A stretch of DNA of 64,000 nt from Paraburkholderia sp. SG-MS1 (GTDB lineage Bacteria > Pseudomonadota > Gammaproteobacteria > Burkholderiales > Burkholderiaceae), in contig NZ_NPIH01000281.1 in assembly GCF_012275575.1 (NCBI RefSeq), positions 1 to 64,000 of the forward strand, in the 5' to 3' direction. Below, piece by piece: positions 1-12,798 of this stretch. A model generated the notes under the pieces. That model was not told the origin of the DNA. It did not search any database and saw only the letters and a list, made by a program, of their open reading frames with translations. Position 1 is the first letter of the stretch. Every line of letters starts with the position of its first letter. The translations under genes and the position numbers were made by a program.

Positions 1-1
1 G

Positions 2-712
2 CAGGCGCACGGCGTGACGGCGCTCGACACGCTGATCGTCAGTCACGCCGACTCCGATCACGCGGGCGGCGCGCCCGCCGTGCTCGATGCGATCGAGGTC
101 CGCCAGATGGTGGCCGCATTGGCGCCGGACCACCCGCTGTGGGCCGGCGCGAAGCAGCACGGCGCGGCCACGCTGCCCTGCGCGGCTGGGCAGCGTTGGC
201 AGTGGGACGGCGTCGAGTTCGCCATGCTTTGGCCGGACGCCGGGCCGCTGCAGGGTAAGCCCAATGCGCATTGCTGCGTGCTGCGGGTTGCCACGTTGGC
301 GGACGCGGCGAGCCAATCCGTCACGCATGACCGGACCGGGCAGCCGCGCGTCGCGGCCTTGCTGAGCGCGGACATCGAGGCGCCTGCCGAACGCGTGCTG
401 CTCGCGCGTGATCGCGGCGCATTGCGCGCTCAGGTGCTGGTCGTGCCACATCATGGCAGCAAGACCTCGTCCACCGAGCCATTCCTCGACTCTGTCGAGC
501 CGTCCATCGCGTTATTTCAGGTAGGCTATCGCAACCGCTTTCATCATCCGAACGTAGGGGTGTTCGAGCGCTACAAGGCGCGCCATATCGAGCTCGCGCG
601 CAGCGATACGGACGGCGCGGTGCGCGTCGATGCGAGCCCGGCGGCGAACGGCGCGGCGCTCACGCTCGAACGCTATCGCGACACGCAGCGCCGCTACTGG
701 ATGGATCGCTGA
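2..712 (+). CDS. comEC: ComEC/Rec2 DNA-uptake channel protein, C-terminal part (5' end outside window)
   Basis: This is the C-terminal metallo-beta-lactamase-like domain of the competence protein ComEC, whose missing N-terminal part would form the membrane channel that carries single-stranded DNA into the cytoplasm. The reading frame is open from base 2, so the gene starts upstream of the window. The metal-binding motif SHADSDHAGG lies near the beginning, and VPHHGSKTSS, a second metal-ligand region typical of ComEC tails, is about 140 residues on. The C-terminal domain is thought to be a nuclease that degrades the non-transported strand, but this is family knowledge. A stand-alone MBL hydrolase is possible but less likely, because the frame has no start near the edge and the tail matches ComEC closely. 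Confidence 0.85.
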   Translation, partial: QAHGVTALDTLIVSHADSDHAGGAPAVLDAIEVRQMVAALAPDHPLWAGAKQHGAATLPCAAGQRWQWDGVEFAMLWPDAGPLQGKPNAHCCVLRVATLADAASQSVTHDRTGQPRVAALLSADIEAPAERVLLARDRGALRAQVLVVPHHGSKTSSTEPFLDSVEPSIALFQVGYRNRFHHPNVGVFERYKARHIELARSDTDGAVRVDASPAANGAALTLERYRDTQRRYWMDR

Positions 713-878
713 TCGTGCGTGCTGGCCCGTTGGCCGCTCAGTCTCCGGCAGCACTGGCAGACGAACGCGCCGAGGCCGAGGCCGGTGCACAGGAGCGGCA
801 CGCACGCATTCGCGCAAAGCGCCCCGCAAACACGTCCGCGCAGGCCACAAGCAAAAAACAGAATGGAGATAGCCGCAG

Positions 879-1682
879 TTGAAAAACATCATTCATTTCT
901 CGCACGCGAACGGCTTTCCGGCATCGACCTACCGGACCATCTTCGCCGAACTCGCCGACGACTATGAACTGCGCTCCATCGAGCGCATCGGCCACGATGC
1001 GCGCTTTCCGGTGACGCAGGACTGGCCGCATCTGGTCGAACAGCTGCTCGAGGACATTGGCCGCTCGTACGAGCAGCCTGTGTGGCTGGTGGGGCATTCG
1101 CTCGGCGGTTATCTGTCGCTGATGGCCGCGCTGAAAAAGCCGCAGTGGGTGAGGGGCGTGGTGATGCTCGATTCGCCGGTGATCGCCGGCTGGCGCAGCA
1201 GCATGCTGCGCGTATCGCAGTGGACGGGGCTCGACGAGCGGCTGTCGCCCGCGGCCGCCACCCGCACGCGCCGCACGCACTGGGCGAGCCGCGACGAAGC
1301 GTGGCGGCACTTTCATGCGAAGCCCGCGTTCGCGCGCTGGGACGAGCGCATGCTGTCCGACTACATCGACTTCGGCGTCCCGCAGACTTCGCCCGACGGC
1401 GGGCGCACGCTGGCCTTCGACCGGCGCACCGAATATCAGATCTACAGGACCTTGCCGCACACGCTCGGCGCGCGGCTCGCCCGGGGCGCACCGGTGCCGG
1501 TCGGGTTCATCGCGGGCACGCGCTCGAAGGAAATCCGCCAGGCCGGTCTCGATGCCACCCGCCGCGCCGCCAATGGCCATCTCGAGTGGATCGAGGGCAG
1601 CCATCTCTATCCGATGGAAAAGCCGCTCGAAACCGCGCGCGCGGTGCAGAGGATGCTGCACGAGCTGGAGCGGGGCGCCTGA
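879..1682 (+). CDS. alpha/beta hydrolase
   Basis: A 267-residue single-domain alpha/beta hydrolase of unknown substrate. The nucleophile elbow GHSLGG places the catalytic serine at about residue 74, an oxyanion-type SHANGFP motif sits at residues 8-14, and a C-terminal GSHLYPME contains the likely catalytic histidine. There is no signal peptide, so it is probably cytoplasmic. The start is a TTG at 879, with a purine-rich GGAGAT about 9 bases upstream; no ATG fits the conserved N-terminus. It follows comEC by 166 bases on the same strand. No pathway can be assigned from the neighbours. Confidence 0.85.
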   Translation: MKNIIHFSHANGFPASTYRTIFAELADDYELRSIERIGHDARFPVTQDWPHLVEQLLEDIGRSYEQPVWLVGHSLGGYLSLMAALKKPQWVRGVVMLDSPVIAGWRSSMLRVSQWTGLDERLSPAAATRTRRTHWASRDEAWRHFHAKPAFARWDERMLSDYIDFGVPQTSPDGGRTLAFDRRTEYQIYRTLPHTLGARLARGAPVPVGFIAGTRSKEIRQAGLDATRRAANGHLEWIEGSHLYPMEKPLETARAVQRMLHELERGA

Positions 1683-4638
<2,956 letters not shown>

Positions 4639-4644
4639 AACTGA

Positions 4645-6105
<1,461 letters not shown>

Positions 6106-6213
6106 GCAGCCGGTTTGCCAGCGCTGACCGATGAGCCGGTTTTCCTTCGTTTCTGATTGACCTCGCCGCCCTGCGTATAGCGCAGGGCGGCGCGTATTTA
6201 TTGTGCTTACTTC

Positions 6214-6642
6214 ATGCGGCTTGTCACTGCTGTCCTGATCGTTCTGCTGGCGCTGATCCAGTACCCGCTCTGGTGGGGCCATGGCGGCTGGTTGCGCGTG
6301 CACGAGTTGCAGCAGCAACTCGCGCAGCAAGTGCAAAAGAATGCCGATTCGAAACTGCGCAACGAACGTATTCAGGGCGAAGTGCAGGATTTGCAGAACG
6401 GCACCGCCGCGGTCGAAGAGCGGGCGCGCTACGAAATGGGCATGGTGAAGGACGGCGAAGTGTTCGTGCAGTTCGTGTCGCCGAATGCGCCATTGCCGAC
6501 GGCGAATACGCCTTCGGTCACCACTTCCACGCGTGGGGAAGTCTCGGCCGCGCCGCTGCATGTGGTGCCGAATCCGGAGTCGCGTGCGAAGCCGGATCGC
6601 AAGCGCGGCGCCAAGGCGGCCAAGGACAAGACGGCGCATTGA
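6214..6642 (+). CDS. ftsB: cell division protein FtsB
   Basis: FtsB is the small bitopic protein of the divisome FtsQ-FtsB-FtsL complex. The 142-residue protein has one transmembrane segment at about residues 4-22, then a coiled coil from about residue 28 to 65. The conserved [12 protein letters not shown] segment corresponds to the FtsQ-binding tail. It is longer than E. coli FtsB (103 residues) because of a Pro/Thr-rich then Lys/Ala-rich C-terminal tail, which probably lies in the periplasm. It follows eno by 108 bases and ends just before an intrinsic terminator. Confidence 0.93.
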   Translation: MRLVTAVLIVLLALIQYPLWWGHGGWLRVHELQQQLAQQVQKNADSKLRNERIQGEVQDLQNGTAAVEERARYEMGMVKDGEVFVQFVSPNAPLPTANTPSVTTSTRGEVSAAPLHVVPNPESRAKPDRKRGAKAAKDKTAH

Positions 6643-6680
6643 GTCTCGCTGCCCGGCGTTGACTCAGTTGGAAGGATGCA

Positions 6681-6716
6681 AAAAAGCGCGGTTCAGAAAT
6701 GAGCCGCGCTTTTTTT
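6681..6716 (+). terminator. intrinsic terminator, bidirectional (ftsB / small lipoprotein)
   Basis: An 11-bp stem AAAAAGCGCGG/CCGCGCTTTTT with a 12-nt loop is followed by a T-run on the plus strand and has an A-run on its left side. It can therefore end ftsB transcription and, from the other strand, that of the lipoprotein gene ending at 6770. Confidence 0.85.
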
Positions 6717-6769
6717 CGGGGATTCACTGACTTTCGGAGCGCCGATCGGCGATGAATCGCGGCTCCGCA

Positions 6770-7150
6770 CTACCAGCCCCAGGTCGGTCCAAAGCCGACA
6801 CCGATACCGGTGCCCCAGCCCCGTCCCCAGCCGCCGCTCGAATAGCCGCCAAACACGCGCACGGGCGGTGAGTAGTAACGCGACCATGCCTGCGCGGCGT
6901 TCTCGGCGGCAATCGCCTGATCCTGCTCGAACAGCACCTGATGGTCGATCGCATCATAACGTGCGAGCTCTTCAGGCGTGAGCCGCGCGGGGGCATAGAC
7001 AGCGCCGGATTGATCGGGAGGAAGACGGCTCAAAATCTGCGACGGCCCCGGTGGGTTCATCGCGCAGCCGCTCAGCGCCGCGCTCCCCACGACCATGACC
7101 ATGGCAACCAGCTTGCACGCATCACGTTTTAACGAAGCAGCGTAGTTCAT
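6770..7150 (-). CDS. small lipoprotein with Gly/Trp-rich C-terminus, function unknown
   Basis: A 126-residue predicted lipoprotein. A signal peptide ends in the lipobox ALSGC, giving an acylated cysteine at residue 29. The middle is charged and helical (RLTPEELARYDAIDHQVLFEQ). The last 30 residues are glycine/tryptophan/tyrosine-rich (GGYSSGGWGRGWGTGIGVG), unlike ordinary globular sequence. I do not recognise a named family. It lies alone on the minus strand between terminator-like hairpins, so it is probably a single-gene unit anchored to the outer membrane. Confidence 0.75.
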   Translation of the reverse strand: MNYAASLKRDACKLVAMVMVVGSAALSGCAMNPPGPSQILSRLPPDQSGAVYAPARLTPEELARYDAIDHQVLFEQDQAIAAENAAQAWSRYYSPPVRVFGGYSSGGWGRGWGTGIGVGFGPTWGW

Positions 7151-7234
7151 GTTCGATCTCCATCGGTCGGATGCCTAAGTAAAACATGCGTAGCATGCAT
7201 CGCCAATGATTCAACGTAACGACGATAAAAGGTA

Positions 7235-7343
7235 ACGCGCCGCCCAAGCCGTGAAAAGGACATGGGCGGCGCGTAGTAATAGCCGTCAAACTACGCGGTG
7301 GCTGCAGGCGCCGCTGACACCGCATCGCGCCCGCAGCCACCGC
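7235..7343 (-). terminator. two tandem long hairpins after hslO
   Basis: Reading away from hslO there are two hairpins. The first is an 11-bp stem (7333-7343 with 7295-7305) that extends five more pairs after one mismatch. The second is a perfect 12-bp stem (7263-7274 with 7235-7246). Only the second is followed by a T-rich stretch on the minus strand (CCTTTTATC). Together they probably end the hslO transcript, though neither has a long U-tract. Confidence 0.5.
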
Positions 7344-7353
7344 CGCAAGCCGG

Positions 7354-8304
7354 TTAGTGCCGCTGGTCGGCAGCCGGCGTCACGCCTTGTGAGAGTGCGT
7401 TGGCGACGAAAAGTTGCGCCACGTCCACCGGATCGAATTCATAGCGCTGATTGCAGAACTCGCAGTGAATCTCGACGTGGCCACGCTCCTCGATCACGCC
7501 GTCCACTTCCTCGCGACCGAGCATCTTCAGCATGCCACCGACTTTTTCGCGCGAGCACGTGCATTCGAAACGTGCCGTGGCCGGTTCGAAATGCTGGACG
7601 TTCTCCTGCCAGAACAGGCGCCGGAACACCGTTTCCGGTTCTTCCTTCAGCAACTCGTCTTGCGATAGCGTGCTGCCGAGCGTGCAGACCCGCTCCCACG
7701 TGTCCGCATCGAGTTCGCCCGGATGCGGGACGATTCCGCCGTCACCCGGCAGTTTCTGCAACAGCATGCCGACCGCGCGCTCGGTGTTGGCCGCGAGCCA
7801 GAGGCGCGTGTCGAGTTGCTCTGAGTGATGCATGTAATGTTCGAGCACTTCAGCCATCGACTTGAGCGGGCCATCCACGCCCGAGAGCGGCACGATACTT
7901 TGATATGGCTGCTGACCGGGCTGTTTGTCGGCCGGGTCAAGCGTGATCACGCAGCGGCCATGGCCGCTCGCGTTCAGCAGATCGACCATCGAGGTCGCCT
8001 CGTCGATCGTGTGGTTCGCGTCGACGGACAGCTTGGCCGTGGCGCGCATCGACAGATCGGAGCCGCACTGGACCACCAGCATCTTGATCGGGCCGTCGCC
8101 GAAAATCTGCATGACGAGCGTGCCGTCGAACTTGAGGTTCGCCGACAGCAGTGCGCACGCGGCCATCATCTCGCCGAGAATCGTCCGCACGGGCGCCGGA
8201 TAATCGCGGCGCGTCAGCACTTCCTGCCACGTATTGCGCAACGAAACGATCTCGCCGCGCACCGGCGCCGCGCTGAACATGAATTTTTGCAACTGGTCGC
8301 TCAC
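7354..8304 (-). CDS. hslO: Hsp33 redox-regulated chaperone
   Basis: Hsp33 is a cytoplasmic holdase that is switched on when oxidants and heat unfold its zinc centre, protecting unfolding proteins. The 316-residue protein ends with the redox switch CTC, then 30 residues, then CEFC, the spacing found in E. coli Hsp33. The conserved MMAACALLSANLKF segment follows the N-terminal region. The start is a GTG at 8304 (SDQLQKFMFSAAP) with GAGGAAAAG upstream; a longer frame from 8397 would overlap the upstream gene and has no matching N-terminus. It lies 43 bases after the gamma-carbonic-anhydrase gene on the same strand and is probably co-transcribed. Confidence 0.96.
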   Translation of the reverse strand: MSDQLQKFMFSAAPVRGEIVSLRNTWQEVLTRRDYPAPVRTILGEMMAACALLSANLKFDGTLVMQIFGDGPIKMLVVQCGSDLSMRATAKLSVDANHTIDEATSMVDLLNASGHGRCVITLDPADKQPGQQPYQSIVPLSGVDGPLKSMAEVLEHYMHHSEQLDTRLWLAANTERAVGMLLQKLPGDGGIVPHPGELDADTWERVCTLGSTLSQDELLKEEPETVFRRLFWQENVQHFEPATARFECTCSREKVGGMLKMLGREEVDGVIEERGHVEIHCEFCNQRYEFDPVDVAQLFVANALSQGVTPAADQRH

Positions 8305-8347
8305 AACTTTTCCTCGGTGGAATGGCGCAGCTCGCACGCGCCGGCTG

Positions 8348-8872
8348 TTAGCCGATGCGTACGAGCTGCGCCTTGAAATATTCGCGGCGCTCGGCATAGC
8401 TTGCCGTGCCGCGCTGCATATTGGCGATATCCGCCTCGGTCAGTTCGCGCACCACCTTGGCGGGCGCGCCGAGAATCAGCGAATTGTCGGGAAACACCTT
8501 GCCTTCGGTGACGATGGCGCCCGCTCCGACCAGACAGTTGCGGCCGATCACCGCGCCATTCAAGACCACGGCCTGAATTCCGATCAGCGAGCCTTCCCTG
8601 ACCGTGCAGCCGTGCAGCATGACCTGATGGCCGACCGTCACGTTCGGCTCGATCGTCAGCGGAAAGCCGGGATCGGTGTGCAGCACCGCGTTTTCCTGCA
8701 CATTGCTGCCTGCGCCGATGGTGATCGCCTCGTTGTCGCCACGGATCGTTGCGCCGAACCAGACGCTCGCGTTTTCCTCGAGCTTCACGTTGCCGATGAT
8801 GGTCGCCGAATCCGCGACGAACACGCTTTCATGGATGGTCGGGGCGGCTTCGCCAAGCTTGTAAATCGTCAC
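8348..8872 (-). CDS. gamma-carbonic anhydrase family hexapeptide protein
   Basis: A 174-residue left-handed beta-helix protein of the gamma-carbonic anhydrase-like (YrdA/PaaY) family, usually a zinc-binding trimer. Hexapeptide repeats run from about residue 15 to 150. The three expected metal histidines occur in the VLHTDPG, VGHQV and MLHGC contexts. The start is GTG at 8872 with AGAGGAG upstream; a much longer frame to 9520 is rejected because the added residues overlap the divergent DUF455 gene and are unlike the family. Real carbonic anhydrase activity is not proven for this subfamily. Likely co-transcribed with hslO. Confidence 0.92.
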   Translation of the reverse strand: MTIYKLGEAAPTIHESVFVADSATIIGNVKLEENASVWFGATIRGDNEAITIGAGSNVQENAVLHTDPGFPLTIEPNVTVGHQVMLHGCTVREGSLIGIQAVVLNGAVIGRNCLVGAGAIVTEGKVFPDNSLILGAPAKVVRELTEADIANMQRGTASYAERREYFKAQLVRIG

Positions 8873-9149
8873 AGTGTCTCCTCTTGATCGGTCGCGGCGC
8901 ACGCGTCGGGGTGTCCCTTCCCGCTGGCACGATGGGCGCGCTGGCGGGTCGAATCGAGTATTGTAAACGTTTGTGTGATTGCGCCGCCTGCCGCTGCTGG
9001 GCAAGCTCGCCGGATTCTGGTTCGCATAGCGGCCATATTGTGCGAGCGCTAGTTCCACGCACGCGCCGTTCCTTGCCGGGCGGCCTGCCGCACCTTCGCG
9101 CTTCTCCGTTTTTTCTTCATTAGCCGTTTCCTTCGCCGACCCGCTTGCC

Positions 9150-10043
9150 ATGATGTCCGCAACTCCGTCCGTTGCACCTGCTTCGTCTGGACCGAATGCC
9201 CAAGGCCAGCCTGATTGCGCGCGTACCGCCGCGCTGGCCGCCTTGCGCGAGAGCGATCCTGCTACCAAGGCGGCCGCGGCCCGTGCCTTGTACGCCGCCG
9301 CGCTCGCGGGCAGCGCAGCGTGTTCCGCACACCTGGAGCTCGACGAGCCCGCCGGCCTGCCGGGGCGTCCAGAACGGCCCGAACTGGTCGATCCGCGCCA
9401 GTTGAAACGACGCAGCATGCAGTCTCCGCAAGGCCGGGCGGTGCTACTGCATGCGCTCGCGCACATCGAATTCAACGCGATCAACCTGGCGCTCGACGCC
9501 GTCTGGCGCTTCGCGGGCATGCCTGCCGCTTTCTATACCGACTGGCTCAAGGTCGCGGCCGAGGAGGCGTATCACTTCTCGCTACTGGCCGCGCGCCTCG
9601 CGCAATACGGGCACGCGTACGGCGATTTCCCCGCACACGACGGCCTCTGGGACATGTGCGAGCGCACGCGAGCCGACGTGCTCGCGCGCATGGCGCTGGT
9701 GCCACGCACGCTTGAAGCACGCGGCCTCGACGCTTCACCGCCGATCCGCGCGCGCCTGCTGCAGGCGGGCGATCAGGCGTCCGCGGCGATTCTCGACGTG
9801 ATCCTGCGCGACGAAATCGGCCATGTGCTGATCGGCAACCGCTGGTTTCGTCATTTGTGCGAGGCGAGCGGCCTGGACGCGCACGAGACCTACACACGCC
9901 TTGCCGATCAGTATCACGCACCGAAATTACGTGGGCCGTTCAATTTCGAGGCGCGCCGCGACGCGGGTTTCGACGAAGCGGAACTCGCCGCGCTGGCCAG
10001 TCTGGACGCCCAGCAGCCGGTTCCACCGACCGGGAGCGCCTGA
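9150..10043 (+). CDS. DUF455 ferritin-like protein
   Basis: A 297-residue member of the DUF455 family, which adopts a ferritin-like helical bundle. The paired carboxylate/histidine motifs HIEFNAI (about residue 110), EEAYHF (about 140) and DEIGHV (about 230) are those expected of a di-metal site. The first 20 residues are Ala/Pro/Ser-rich and poorly conserved; two adjacent ATGs at 9150 and 9153 are both possible starts. Function is not established for the family. It is divergent from the gamma-CA/hslO pair and shares a 277-bp promoter region with it. Confidence 0.85.
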   Translation: MMSATPSVAPASSGPNAQGQPDCARTAALAALRESDPATKAAAARALYAAALAGSAACSAHLELDEPAGLPGRPERPELVDPRQLKRRSMQSPQGRAVLLHALAHIEFNAINLALDAVWRFAGMPAAFYTDWLKVAAEEAYHFSLLAARLAQYGHAYGDFPAHDGLWDMCERTRADVLARMALVPRTLEARGLDASPPIRARLLQAGDQASAAILDVILRDEIGHVLIGNRWFRHLCEASGLDAHETYTRLADQYHAPKLRGPFNFEARRDAGFDEAELAALASLDAQQPVPPTGSA

Positions 10044-10087
10044 ACGCTCCTTCCATGATCCGCCCCCACGTAGCGCCCGACTATCTC

Positions 10088-10093
10088 TATAAT
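10088..10093 (+). promoter_or_regulatory. -10-like TATAAT before alpha/beta hydrolase
   Basis: A perfect TATAAT 32 bases upstream of the hydrolase ATG at 10126. No good -35 is visible at the standard distance. Confidence 0.35.
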
Positions 10094-10125
10094 CGAACGA
10101 TCATTCTTTTTTCGGGCGTCCGGTC

Positions 10126-11010
10126 ATGAATACTTCCCGGTCTGAGTTCGTTGCCGTGCGCGGCATCCGTCTGCATGTACGGCGTTGGGGCAATCCCGAT
10201 GCGCCCATGCTGTTCATGCTGCACGGCTGGATGGACGTGGCAGCTTCGTTCCAGTTCGTCGTCGATGCGTTGGGCGGCAACTGGCAGGTGCTCGCACCGG
10301 ACATGCGCGGCTTTGGCCTGTCGGACTGGCCGGTGGCCGAACGCGGTGGCGGCAGCTATTGGATCCATGACTATGTGGCCGATCTCGACGCGCTGCTCGA
10401 CCACTATGCGCCGGACGGCGAGGTGAATCTGGTGGGGCACAGCATGGGCGCGAACATCGTCTGCCTGTATGCGGGCGTGCGGCCCGAGCGGGTGCGAAGG
10501 GTGGTCGATCTGGAGGGCTTCGGGCTCGCGCCCTCGCACTCGGCGCAAGCGCCCAGACGGCTGCGCAACTGGCTCGACGAGCTGCGTGATCCGCCGCAAT
10601 TGAAGCGTTATGCGTCGCTCGACGATGTCGCCGCCCGCCTGATCAAGACCAATCCGCGCCTCGACCCGCAGCGTGCGCGGTTTCTCGCGCAGCACTGGTC
10701 GAAGCCCGATGGCGAAGGGCGGCACATGCTGCTCGCCGATCCGGCGCACAAGCTGCGCGGCCCGACGCTGTACCGGCTCGACGAAGTAATGGCCGTGTGG
10801 CGCAATGTCAGCGCGAAAGTGCTGCACGTGGAGGCGGCCAACTCGCCGACGCTCGCGCAGATCGCCGGCGAGATTCCGCTCGACGAGTTCAAGGCGCGTT
10901 TCCAGGCGTTCCCTAACTGGCGCGAGAAGATCATCGACGAGGCGGGGCACATGGTGCATCACGACCAGCCGGAGCAGGTGGCCGCCTTGATCGAGGGATT
11001 CTGTTCCTGA
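10126..11010 (+). CDS. alpha/beta hydrolase
   Basis: A 294-residue soluble alpha/beta hydrolase of the epoxide hydrolase/esterase-like group. It shows the oxyanion motif LHGWMD (about residue 29), the nucleophile elbow GHSMGA with serine about residue 106, and a C-terminal AGHMVHHDQPEQV containing the catalytic histidine. A cap region of about 80 residues lies between. No signal peptide. The substrate cannot be read from sequence. A TATAAT upstream suggests its own promoter. Confidence 0.88.
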   Translation: MNTSRSEFVAVRGIRLHVRRWGNPDAPMLFMLHGWMDVAASFQFVVDALGGNWQVLAPDMRGFGLSDWPVAERGGGSYWIHDYVADLDALLDHYAPDGEVNLVGHSMGANIVCLYAGVRPERVRRVVDLEGFGLAPSHSAQAPRRLRNWLDELRDPPQLKRYASLDDVAARLIKTNPRLDPQRARFLAQHWSKPDGEGRHMLLADPAHKLRGPTLYRLDEVMAVWRNVSAKVLHVEAANSPTLAQIAGEIPLDEFKARFQAFPNWREKIIDEAGHMVHHDQPEQVAALIEGFCS

Positions 11011-11112
11011 AATCGTCACATAGTGGGAAGGATCGCGCCGGCGGCGCGAGATAGCTCTGCGTCCACTTAGTGCGTTGCAGTAAAATGGCCGGAGAACCTT
11101 TCGAAGACCACG

Positions 11113-11943
11113 ATGAACGCTGATCTGCACTGTCACTCCACCGTTTCCGACGGCCAGTTCGCGCCGGCCGACGTTGCGCGCCGCGCGCATGCGGGCGGCG
11201 TGACGCTGTGGGCGCTCACCGACCACGACGAGCTCGGTGGCCAGCGGGAAGCACGCGCCACCGCGGAGGCGCTCGGCATGGGCTACGTGAGTGGCGTCGA
11301 AATTTCGGTGACGTGGGCCTCGCGCACCGTGCACATCGTCGGACTAGGCATCGATCCGACCAGTTCGATCCTGATCGACGGCCTTGCGCGCACCCGCGAC
11401 GGCCGCGCCGCGCGCGCCGAAGCGATCGGCGAGCAACTGGCCACGCTCGGCATTCCGGACGCATATCAAGGCGCGCTCCAGTACGTGTCGAACCCGGACA
11501 TGATTTCGCGCACCCATTTTGCGCGTTTCATGGTCGAGCACGGCTATTGCACCTCCACGCAGGACGTGTTCAACCGCTATCTCGGCGACGGCAAACCGGG
11601 CTATGTGGCGCACCGCTGGTCCAAGCTGGCCGACGCGGTCGGCTGGATCCAGGCGGCCGGCGGGGAGGCGATCATCGCGCATCCGGGCCGCTACGCGTAC
11701 ACGCCGGTCGAATTCGACGCGTTTTTCGCCGAGTTCATCGATCTCGGCGGCAAGGCGATCGAAGTGGTGACGGGCAGCCACACGCCCGATCAATACCGCG
11801 AATACGCGGACGTCGCGCGCCGTTTCGGTTTCGAGGCGTCGCGCGGGTCCGACTTCCACGCACCCGGCGAAGGCCGCATCGACCTCGGCACGCTGCCGCA
11901 ATTGCCCTCCGATCTCAAGCCCGTCTGGGAACGCTGGCTGTGA
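11113..11943 (+). CDS. rnm: PHP-domain 5'-3' exoribonuclease / 3',5'-nucleotide phosphatase (RNase AM family)
   Basis: A 276-residue PHP-domain metallo-phosphoesterase. The N-terminal DLHCHSTVSDG and ALTDHDE motifs, the mid GVEIS and IIAHPGRY motifs and the C-terminal SRGSDFH supply the metal ligands of the trinuclear site. E. coli YciV (RNase AM, Rnm) has this layout and trims short RNA 5' ends and hydrolyses 3',5'-bisphosphate nucleotides. The next gene is a YciO homologue, the same order as E. coli rnm-yciO, which supports the assignment. Activity itself is inferred. Confidence 0.88.
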   Translation: MNADLHCHSTVSDGQFAPADVARRAHAGGVTLWALTDHDELGGQREARATAEALGMGYVSGVEISVTWASRTVHIVGLGIDPTSSILIDGLARTRDGRAARAEAIGEQLATLGIPDAYQGALQYVSNPDMISRTHFARFMVEHGYCTSTQDVFNRYLGDGKPGYVAHRWSKLADAVGWIQAAGGEAIIAHPGRYAYTPVEFDAFFAEFIDLGGKAIEVVTGSHTPDQYREYADVARRFGFEASRGSDFHAPGEGRIDLGTLPQLPSDLKPVWERWL

Positions 11944-12106
11944 TCGCGCGCCGTGCCTTACGGCACGTCACGCGCGGGAGCCGGCCGGGCCTGGCATATG
12001 CCCGCATCCGAACTGCCAGCCGCCCATGATTCATTCGCCGTTCACGATCCCGTTGCGGTTCGTTTGAAATTCACCCGACGTTCATCGATAGCCACCGTTA
12101 GTCAAC

Positions 12107-12742
12107 ATGTCCCAATACTTTCGGCTTCATCCCGACAACCCGCAGCCGCGCCTCGTCAAGCAGGCCGTGCAGATCATCAGGGACGGCGGCGTGGTCGCAT
12201 TGCCGACGGACTCGAGCTACGCGCTTGCCTGCCAGCTCGACGACAAGGATGCGGCCGAGCGCCTGCGGCGTATTCGCGGCCTCGACGAGAAGCAGTTGCT
12301 GTCGCTGCTGGTGCGCGATCTGTCGGAACTGGCGAACTTTGCGATGGTGGACAACCGGCAGTACCGCCTGATCAAGTCGGTGACGCCAGGCCCCTACGTG
12401 TTCGTGTTGCAGGCGACCAAAGAAGTGCCGCGGCGCCTGTCGCACCCCTCACGCAAGACCATCGGTCTGCGGGTGCCGGACCACGCGATCACGCTTGCGA
12501 TTCTCGAAGAACTCGGCCAGCCGCTGCTCGGCTCGACGTTGATCATGCCGGGCGAAACCGAGCCGTTGAACGACCCCGAAGAAATCCGCGAGCGGCTGGA
12601 AAAGCAGGTGGATCTGGTGATCGACGGCGGCGCCTGCGTGTGCGAGCCGTCGACGGTGATTGATCTGACCGGCGGCCAGCCGCTGCTGGTGCGGGCAGGG
12701 CGCGGATCTCTCGCGCCCTTCGGGCTCGAAGAGACGGCCTGA
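12107..12742 (+). CDS. yciO: YciO/YrdC/Sua5-family protein (threonylcarbamoyl-AMP synthase-like)
   Basis: A 211-residue YrdC-fold protein. The N-terminus SQYFRLHPDNPQPRLVKQA and segments such as TKEVPRRLSHPSRKTIG and EKQVDLVIDGG match E. coli YciO closely. The family relates to TsaC/Sua5, which make threonylcarbamoyl-adenylate for tRNA t6A37; YciO itself is a paralogue whose role is less certain. It follows rnm by 163 bases, as in E. coli. No other TsaC-like gene is in the window. Confidence 0.9.
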   Translation: MSQYFRLHPDNPQPRLVKQAVQIIRDGGVVALPTDSSYALACQLDDKDAAERLRRIRGLDEKQLLSLLVRDLSELANFAMVDNRQYRLIKSVTPGPYVFVLQATKEVPRRLSHPSRKTIGLRVPDHAITLAILEELGQPLLGSTLIMPGETEPLNDPEEIRERLEKQVDLVIDGGACVCEPSTVIDLTGGQPLLVRAGRGSLAPFGLEETA

Positions 12743-12784
12743 GCGACATGAATGAAAGCGGACAGACGCACGCAATCGCGTTGT

Positions 12785-12790
12785 TACAAT
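12785..12790 (+). promoter_or_regulatory. -10-like TACAAT just before the site-2 protease gene
   Basis: TACAAT ends eight bases before the ATG at 12799. If used, transcription would start almost at the start codon, giving a leaderless or nearly leaderless mRNA. No clear -35 is seen. Confidence 0.35.
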
Positions 12791-12798
12791 AGCGAGTT

